From Armadillidium nasatum (Eukaryota > Arthropoda > Malacostraca > Isopoda > Armadillidiidae), in assembly GCA_009176605.1 (NCBI GenBank), contig SEYY01018992.1, positions 47,501 to 90,394 of the forward strand: a stretch of 42,894 bases of DNA, in the 5' to 3' direction. Shown piece after piece: positions 1-42,894 of the stretch; the first letter of the stretch is position 1; every line of letters begins with the position of its first letter. The notes beneath the pieces are model-generated. The model was not told the DNA's origin. It saw only the letters and a list, made by a program, of their open reading frames with translations, and ran no database searches. The position numbers were made by a program, and so were the translations under genes.

Positions 1-22
1 CGATCTCCAACCTTAAACACTC

Positions 23-571
<549 letters not shown>

Positions 572-585
572 GAAACAATTGATAC

Positions 586-22261
<21,676 letters not shown>

Positions 22262-23289
22262 TTTACTGAAGCTTATATTAAATATTAAAGAAAGAAACCA
22301 TTGCCTGGAAATATATAAAATTGAATTGGGCTAAGATCTTGGGTTGAGTTTTTCTGCTCAGTTAGTGTAAGAAGGCTATAACTCATTTTAAATTTTTTTT
22401 ATTCCATTGGGATAATTCAGTTATGCTAACATTTTGCATAAAAAAAAAATTAATACTATTATGGAATAGGATAAATTGAAAATAAATGAAATGAAGTTGG
22501 GGAGCTGATAATGGGAAAGTAGGAAAGACTAAATAAAAACTATTGAGAACTTTACAGTAGCTTTATTATAAAAATGTAACTATAAATATACAGATATAAT
22601 ATTACACATAGATATATGCAAATATGTATTTGTATAAATAATATGAGTAAATACAATAAACAATACTGATGATTCAATAATACAGCATCTAATATTTATC
22701 TTTGATAAATTAATTTATGAGTTGATTGACAAATAAACCTCAAGCCTGCAAATTGTTTTAGATTAGATGGATAATGAAACTTGAATCAAAGTGAAGGAAA
22801 TCCCTTTTTACATCTTGTCTATGAAAAGAGTTTGTTTACATTTGATTAAATACCATACAGAGGCTTGAACTTTCTTACTCTCAAAAAACCTAAATGACAA
22901 TATTCTTAAAATTGCCTTTGTCTTCATGGTCAAAGAAAAATCCAAGATTCATCTTCTATAGTAATACTCACAAAGAAATTTTATCAGGATGATATTGGTT
23001 GAGGATTTTTTGATAAATATTTTCCCACTGTCCCTACTTTATATATATGTCAATTGTTGAGACCAATCTGGAATATATTTTTCTAGTGTCCAGATGAGGT
23101 ACTTCACTCTTTCTTGATAAATATCTAGCTTTAGAGTGAAGCATCAATGTTTAATTCATAGATTTTTTAGAATCTACATCAAATCTGATTTGATTTTCCT
23201 TGCGTTTCCTAGTCTTTCCTCGTAAAACACATATCTGTTTGTACTGGACTGTATATATTACCAAATGCATGTTTAAGCCCATTTCATCA
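22262..23289. other. CFAP410 upstream flank
   Basis: About 1 kb AT-rich DNA upstream of the CFAP410 start codon. It should contain the promoter and 5' UTR, but no TATA box, initiator or CpG-rich stretch can be singled out. Confidence 0.4.
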
Positions 23290-23376
23290 AACCTTTAAGT
23301 CCAGGTTTGGTTAAATCTAACTAGTTTATTAGATTGAACAAACTAGTTTAACTTAATTTAACCTAGACTTAAGGGG
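23290..23376. repeat. Foldback (hairpin) repeat, full copy
   Basis: Arms cctttaagtccaggtttggt...aactagttt and aaactagttt...aacctagacttaagg, separated by about 15 bp. A single related arm occurs at 42417-42470. Confidence 0.7.
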
Positions 23377-23414
23377 TAAAATTATGCCTAGCCTACCAAA
23401 AAAACTATTTGCAA

Positions 23415-23416
<2 letters not shown>

Positions 23417-23500
<84 letters not shown>
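23417..23500. repeat. (AT)n microsatellite
   Basis: Left flank of MITE copy A. Confidence 0.97.
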
Positions 23501-23502
<2 letters not shown>

Positions 23503-23971
23503 TAAAGGTGGAGATTGTTTCTGAGTTTCGATTGTAGAAAATATCGAAAAATATCGAAAAAGGCCTATCGTAAACAAGAAGTTGTCAGAGGTTACGAGGT
23601 ACTATTACTAGACATAGACACAATTATTATTACTTACTTTTTTAGCAGAACCTAATTCGACTTATCATAACCTGAACTACCGAAATTGCCGTAAAAAGAG
23701 GCCTAACCTACAAAAGAATTTGCCGTAAAAGAGACCTAACGTACACAAGAACGTTTGCACGACATAGTAGCCTAGGGCTAATTATAGGCAGGAAAATATC
23801 GATTAAATTAAATATCAAATAAAATATGATATAAAAAATATCGAAACTTCAGAAACAATTTTCCATAAATAAAAAATTATAGGTATAAAAGTATCAATTA
23901 AAATAAAATATCGACTTAAAAAAACATCGATAAAAAAATATCAAAAGTCAGAAACAATCTACACCTAAGCC
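23501..23971 (-). mobile_element. Non-autonomous TIR element (MITE), copy A
   Basis: 471 bp. It begins ggtaaaggtggagattgttt then ctgagtttcgatt and ends gtcagaaacaatct then acacctaagcc, the inverted complement of a variant end. Both sides are (AT)n. The interior is unlike any coding sequence and contains two copies of a ttgccgtaaaa(a)gag.cctaac.tac block. It is the inverted homologue of 41215-41587. A TA target site is likely but cannot be distinguished inside a TA repeat. Confidence 0.85.
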
Positions 23972-23978
23972 TATATAT

Positions 23979-24040
<62 letters not shown>
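23972..24040. repeat. (AT)n microsatellite
   Basis: Right flank of MITE copy A and 3' flank of the LINE end; one slip. Confidence 0.96.
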
Positions 24041-24041
<1 letters not shown>

Positions 24042-24255
24042 GAGGCTATAAGGGTTTATAGCTACCAATTTGGCTTAGTCAAATAATACTATATAATACC
24101 TAAACCATCTATATATCTATCTAGCCCCCTTTTAAATTTGACAAGAGAATCACAGTCAACAACCTCCTGTGGCAAGCCATTCCAAAAATTAACAACTCTA
24201 TTTCTGAATTTAACAACTCTATTACTGAAATTAACAACTCTATTACTGAAATATA
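24041..24255 (-). pseudogene. LINE ORF2 C-terminal end
   Basis: Minus strand: VVNFWNGLPQEVVDCDSLVK then FKRGLDRYIDGLGII and stop. The R.VN.WN.LP..VV....V..FK..LD pattern is the known C-terminus of many invertebrate LINE reverse transcriptases. Immediately 5' the peptide FSNRVVNF / FSNRVVKF / FRNRVVNF is repeated from a 21-bp tandem. The fragment ends at an (AT)n array. Confidence 0.78.
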
Positions 24256-25880
<1,625 letters not shown>

Positions 25881-25889
25881 CGTATATCA

Positions 25890-27440
25890 GTGCGCTCAAG
25901 TGCTAAAGTAAAAAAAAGTTTCTGTGGTTTGCTATTACCGCTGGTCAGGTTTTACGGCCTAGGGCTCCCGTTATTCCTACACGATAACGACGGTGGTGTT
26001 CTCTGATGAGCTCATGGAGGAGACACCTCAGGGTGACAACATTAATCACTCTCGGTAGGCAAGAGAGGTGGTGGTGTAGCAGGTGAAGGATCCAGAGTTG
26101 GCTCCTCTTGCATCCCGTGGGTTGAAGAGGAGGATGAGAGTGCAGCCTGGGATGGGTGGGGGTGTGGATTTAATGCGTTTTCTTTTCTTCAGGTTTATCA
26201 GAAGCAGTTGTGATGGTGCAAAGTAGGGACAGACAGTGTATTTTTACCAAACCCTTGCTAAATCAATCTCCATTTGGGAAATTACTCTTAGAAGGTTCTT
26301 GTCATTTCTTAGGTAAGGGGGCTGGAGTTAATCCCTATTCCCTCCCTTGATTGGCTTAAGGTTCCCCTGGAGTCTTTGGATAAACTTGACCTTTTCCCTG
26401 TCAAATTCTGGGTCCCTTGTGCTTCCGGGGACAATGAATTAAACATTTCATGATAAAATTGGCCCAATTGAATTAGATGGCAGTGATATTCAGAATATTT
26501 TTCAAACTATTTTATTTTTAGACAATGAAATGAGCTCTCTGTTAGAGGTGGAGAGACTAAGCCCTTCTGGGGTTGCTGTTTCACAGACTCTGCGATTAAA
26601 GTATCAAGGCCCTCTATCTTCTAAAGTTCTCAATGGATATATCCATTATCCTATCATACAGTACAGTATCTATTTCTTGTACATTGTTGTTTTAATTGCT
26701 GGTAATATGGGCAAGGTTCTGTTTCTTGTAAACTGTACCTGCATTGCTTGCAGTGATCCCAGAACCATACCATACCAATAGTGAAAATAACCCTTATTAT
26801 ATTTGTAAGGGGAACCATTGCCTTACTTCAAAATCTTGTATAGTGTATAAACAAGCACTACAGATTGTGACACTCCTGTAGCTGCTGGTGGCCTTCATTC
26901 CACCCTCCTGGTAGCTTTATGGGAGCTACATCTGCCTGCTCAGTATCACCTGTCTAACAATAGCTCTAGCTGGGTCACTCCTTTTCCAAGAGTTATTCCT
27001 CAGATGGTACCCCATTCTCACCACAGTCATATGCAACAGTGACATCTTGTCCAAATACCTCTCCTAGTGTGCCAAATGATAAGGTTCCTTTTTTGAACAA
27101 TTAAATTGCTGACCAGCCTGCAGGTTCTTCTGCCTCCAATGTGTTCCCACACCCTCCAGTGAAGTTTCAGAGGACATAGAATTCAGTACCAGCAAGTGCC
27201 CATGGTCAGGTTCCCCCAGATGCCCAGGGGATTTCTTCTGATGGACCTGGGGGTACTCCTCATGTTCCAAATATTCCACAGTTATCATTTACAGTCTCCA
27301 CATACTTCAGATAAATGGACCTCCTCCTTTGTCTCTTTGGTCTCTTAATTTCTCATCACTTTTCAGACTAATGGCTCTTTTCTTTCAGCTGTTTTGTATA
27401 TTTTTGCAGATATAATGACTTTAATTTCTTTGCTTTTCCA
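25890..27440 (+). pseudogene. Probable 5' part / ORF1 region of a LINE relic
   Basis: This is a GC-richer island than the rest of the window, on the same strand as the endonuclease relic that starts at 27443. It holds short open pieces (for example MSSLLEVERLSPSGVAVSQT at 26530) with many stops. No zinc knuckle or RRM is readable, so ORF1 identity comes from position and composition only. Confidence 0.4.
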
Positions 27441-27442
27441 CA

Positions 27443-28262
27443 ATGGCCAACCCTAACTTTATCTTCTGGAATTGCAAATCTTTATTGCCTAAATTAGGTA
27501 TTTTAAAAATTTATGTGGTTGTTAATTCTCCACGAATATTGGGCTTCTGTGAGACCTGGCTCCAACCTAAATATTCCCTTACTATGGGTGGTTATGCTAT
27601 TCCCTGGAAAGACAGACTGGACTCAGTGAATGGTGATGATTTGGGATTCTTCATTGCAGCTTCTTTGTCTTTTCTAGAGATCTCTTTGCGGGAGGCTCCT
27701 AATGCTGTCCTTGAAGTTTTGGCTGTGAGAGTGGCCTTTTCCTCTGGTTGGGTTTCTTTGCTGTTGTGCTACAACCATGGAAGGGAGATCACTGTACAAG
27801 GGCTACAACATTATATTCATCAATTACTCCTGTATTGATAATGGGTGATTGTAATTCACAATACTCCTTTGGGAATCTACTCTCCCTCAGGGAGTACACA
27901 ATAAATCGGGTATAGGCATTTTTTATTTAACATTGTCAAGAGATTTTACTCTGCTAACCCTGGCAAGTTTGGAAACAAGAGTAGATCCTTTTAGTGGCAG
28001 GGTCTCCACTCTGGACTTAGTCATAGGAAGTGGTGTCTTTCTCACTGCTGATGTTTCGGTGGGTTCTTTTCTGGGTAGTGACCATTATCCTATCCATATT
28101 ACTCTTCCTCAAAATGTGCTACCCCTTCTGCAACTCTTCCCTCTCACATGGAAATTTCATTCATCTCAGGACAATGGGGGCAGCTCAGTATTCAGACCTC
28201 TATCCCAGGTAAAGCAGATGGTACCCTGGAGGATTGTACAGGAGCAGTTACATTACTCATGA
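27443..28262 (+). pseudogene. LINE endonuclease (APE-type) relic
   Basis: Two offset frames together carry APE endonuclease landmarks in order: NFIFWNCKSLLPKLG (Asn site), ILGFCETWLQPKYSL (Glu site), GYAIPWKDRLDSVNG, VSLLLCYNHG, MGDCNSQ at about 27841 (Asp-x-Asn site), LASLETRVDPFSGRVSTLDL, and SDHYPIHITLP near 28077 (Ser-Asp-His site). The catalytic positions can still be read, but a stop and a frameshift near 27838-27932 break the frame. No reverse transcriptase follows. Confidence 0.85.
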
Positions 28263-28760
28263 TTAATTCTGCTGTGGCAGTCTTTTCCACTCACCAGGGG
28301 AAAATTTGGTAGGAAACCATGGAGCCATGTGGTGGAACTTGTGAAGTGTGAAGAGATCTTGAAAAAAATGGAATAGAGCCTATAATATATGGCAAAGATA
28401 TCCTATCAGGGGTAATGGTCTTTCATACAGGAGGTTGGCAGCCTGGTGGTGCAAGCGATTCCATCTGAAGTGTAAAAGGGTCACCTGGGACAAACAACTT
28501 AAGAACTTGGTCTTTGTTAAAGAGTATGTCTGTGGCCTGTGGCCCTGAATATTTCCTCCCATTCAGAATGGCTAACTCTTGCTTCACTATTTGGAGAAAG
28601 CAGAGTGTTTTGCAGATTACTTATGCTAGACTTTTCACCTTGGAGAACAACTCTCTGGAGGTTTAACTCTTGCAAAGTTTGTTACACAATTAGAATGGGA
28701 ATGATCATTTCTGGGCCAGAGTTTTACTGATTTGTCCTCTCTACCAGACCACAAGGCTAC
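28263..28760 (+). pseudogene. LINE linker region after the endonuclease, truncated
   Basis: In shifted frames, peptides such as KWNRAYNIWQRYP, RRLAAWCKRFHLK and TWDKQLKNLVFVKEY resemble the Lys/Arg/Trp-rich linker between endonuclease and reverse transcriptase. Similarity fades near 28690, before any RT motif. Confidence 0.5.
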
Positions 28761-29355
<595 letters not shown>

Positions 29356-29363
29356 TTTACACA

Positions 29364-37570
<8,207 letters not shown>

Positions 37571-37576
37571 AATAAA
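37571..37576 (+). terminator. NOL8 polyadenylation signal
   Basis: AATAAA begins on the base after the TGA stop. A GT/T-rich stretch (gagtttgtttcatttatt) lies about 20 bp downstream, as expected for a cleavage element. The implied 3' UTR is only about 15-25 nt. No competing signal is needed, though later AATAAA-like sites could be used. Confidence 0.6.
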
Positions 37577-37603
37577 AATTTATAAAAGCTCTTGGAGTTT
37601 GTT

Positions 37604-38050
37604 TCATTTATTAAATTATATTTGGAGGATTTTATAAACTTCTTGTTTATAAACCCTCCTTTTATTTGGTTACCATCTAGATCCTTTAGATAATATAATT
37701 TTCACCCATCTCTGTGAACTCTAATAGAATCTATATTAAAAACTTTTGACCATCCTGCTTCATACCACTTCCTGAAATTACCTGTAGTTCTAGATACTCT
37801 TACGTTGTCATCGACTTTAAAACTTGTATTGTCTCTTATTTCACGGACATTCCGTTGATCAGGAGAAGGCTTTGTTTTAGCCATCTCAAGAGGTGTTTTC
37901 TTAATTGTTCTATGATACGATCTATTGTAAGAATAGGCCAAGTCTTGTAAAATATCAATATATTTAAACGTGTTCATCTTAGTAAAATATCTAAAATGTC
38001 TAGTCACCAAACCTAAAATCTTTCATCGCAAGGAGCGAGGGGACATTTCT
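37604..38050 (-). pseudogene. Transposon integrase C-terminus relic
   Basis: Minus strand: a degraded ERF..., then RHFRYFTKMNTFKYIDILQD, LAYSYNRSYHRTIKKTPLEM, a DNVRVSRTTGNFRKWYEAGW block and, after one stop, YYLKDLDGNQIKGGF. Known DDE integrases of Polinton/Ginger-type and related invertebrate transposons end in this way: N...HRTIK.TP..., then a small SH3-like domain with V.R.S, W and Y.L.D..G. The catalytic core is absent and the frame is broken. It lies tail-to-tail with NOL8, about 30 bp beyond its polyadenylation signal. Confidence 0.75.
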
Positions 38051-40738
<2,688 letters not shown>

Positions 40739-41116
40739 TTGATGTGTATTGTAATTTTCTTAAAATTTCTTTTAAAATGTTCATATGGTAAAACCTATAA
40801 ATGCAAGTTAGATGTTTGATCGTGAGAATAGAAACACTCGAACATCAATTGTTCATACATAATTCTCTCAATTGTTATATTAAACCATCTGTTTGCAAAC
40901 TGTTTGAATAACTAATCAAAATTGTATGATTTTTTTTTTTATTTTTTTTTTTACATTAAATAGCACTTCATTGGAGTATTCTAACAAGCAATTTATTAAA
41001 TATTTAATCCTATTTATTAAAAAAAATTAAGATATAAAAAGTAAAAAATAGTTAAATACTAAGTAGTTATATAAATGGTGGTTGCACAAACTTGTAACCA
41101 GGTCATGAGCCTCCCT

Positions 41117-41722
<606 letters not shown>

Positions 41723-42416
41723 AATTTTAATAAATTGAAACTACAAAGAGGAAATGAACTGAAATCAAGTAAATTGAAGCATTGAAAACTATTATACATT
41801 AAGAACTTCAAAAATCCTTAAAATTTTAATACAAAATGACTTATAACTATGACAAGTCTACAATATATTATCAATTTTAAAGATATATTATCCTTTATTT
41901 TTTATTAGTAAAGTACTGCCAGGTTGTTACATCAGTATCAGAGTAAATTTTAAGATATTTTATAGTTATTTCAGAGTTAAACAAATTGAAATAAATGAAT
42001 TTATAAATTAAAATTAGTTTGTATTAAAGTTTTAAATTATAATTTTGGTTATTATACATGGCTTGTCTCTTACCTGGTATTTAATTATTCAAAATATAAG
42101 TGGAAATGTATATTGAAGAAAACCAAAAATAGGTCAAAAAATTAAATTTAATAAATTTAAAGATGTTTAAAGTATTAAAAATTTTATTAAAAGATGATAT
42201 TAGGCTGACTACATGACTACACTGAACATTCCTACACCTTATAGCAACATAGGCAGAGAATGATATCACAAATATTATCAATATTAATGTATCAATATTT
42301 TAAAACGTTGTTACTAGATATTATATTTGAAATAAATAAAAAGTATATTTTTACACCTTTTCATTTATTTTTTTTTATTTAGGTTAGATCTATTTGCTGG
42401 CTGTTAGCGTATATTT
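41723..42416. other. Intergenic, nothing recognised
   Basis: AT-rich DNA with no open frame carrying a motif. Confidence 0.45.
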
Positions 42417-42470
42417 ACCCTTTAAGTCAAGGTTATGTTAAGTCAAACTAGTTTGTTAGATTTAACAATT
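42417..42470 (+). repeat. Single arm of the foldback repeat
   Basis: ccctttaagtcaaggttatg then ttaagtcaaactagtttgtt agrees with the left arm at 23290. The second arm is missing. The last 420 bp of the window to its right show nothing recognisable. Confidence 0.55.
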
Positions 42471-42894
42471 TACGTACATTAGTATGAATATATTTTCCAA
42501 TTATTTTCCTCCTCCTAATTTCTTAAGCGATATTGTCATAGTTGCAGATGAAAGACAAGCTTTATGATGTTTGAAATCTATTTTTATCACTTAAAGTATA
42601 TTTTAATTTAGCGAATTTGATATTCTGACCTATTTTTATTGTTTTTCTTCAATATACATTACATTTCCAGTTTATTGTGAATTTAACTCTTAGGTTAATT
42701 AAAATTTTTTTTTACTACTTTTTTATTATTAATTTGTGTACATAAATTTTCTTTTTAAAAGTTAAATGTAAAAATAATTTCTTATTTTCATTATATATAT
42801 TTTTTTTAATTTAATTTGTAAGTATTATTACATTTTTGAATAGCAATGAAAATTTAAGTATTTTTATTATAACTTTTAAGAATTCTGATTATGT

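Overview
The window is eukaryotic, very AT-rich genomic DNA with small exons in long introns, two recognisable protein-coding genes and many decayed transposable elements. It is studded with long (AT)n microsatellites: about 31 arrays, together about 4.1 kb or roughly a tenth of the window by hand tally. The gene content is animal. The (AT)n load, a Copia element of the animal HVDD type and an invertebrate-type transposon integrase suggest an arthropod, most likely a decapod crustacean such as a shrimp or crayfish. That assignment is an inference and was not tested by any search.

Minus strand, 586 to 22261: a CFAP410 (C21orf2)-like gene, read right to left. Exons 1-4 encode the conserved leucine-rich-repeat and LRR-cap domain. 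Exons 5-8 join in phase and encode a long low-complexity tail. Three further exons (two fairly convincing, one of 40 nt weak) extend it towards the left edge. The model reaches about 571 residues, against about 256 in human, and the conserved C-terminal helical domain is not found, so the 3' end is probably outside the window or unrecognised.

Plus strand, 29364 to 37570: a complete six-exon NOL8-like gene of 365 codons, with an N-terminal RRM, the AKESF-type motif, a low-complexity middle and a basic C-terminus. The stop codon is followed at once by an AATAAA signal. The two genes are divergent, and the 7.1 kb between their start codons is filled with transposon relics.

Mobile DNA by position: a Copia pol relic with two diverged LTR-like direct repeats (2268-4373); a family of short retroposon 3' ends (16.3, 16.5 and 19.6 kb); a LINE reverse-transcriptase scrap (18.1-18.5 kb); a 145-bp tandem repeat carrying a hairpin and a KEEPFDIEEEE peptide (19.7-20.1 kb); a 1.27-kb diverged palindrome (20.1-21.4 kb); a foldback repeat at 23.3 and 42.4 kb; two inverted copies of an apparently undescribed MITE, each sitting inside an (AT)n array (23501-23971 and 41215-41587); a LINE 3' end (24.05 kb); a LINE 5' part with an endonuclease domain (26-28.7 kb); and an integrase C-terminus (37.6-38.05 kb).

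The most notable pattern is how the (AT)n arrays relate to everything else. Seven exon boundaries or start codons lie within about 20 bp of an array, and several elements are bounded by arrays on one or both sides. No prokaryotic feature, CRISPR array, rRNA or tRNA gene was seen.
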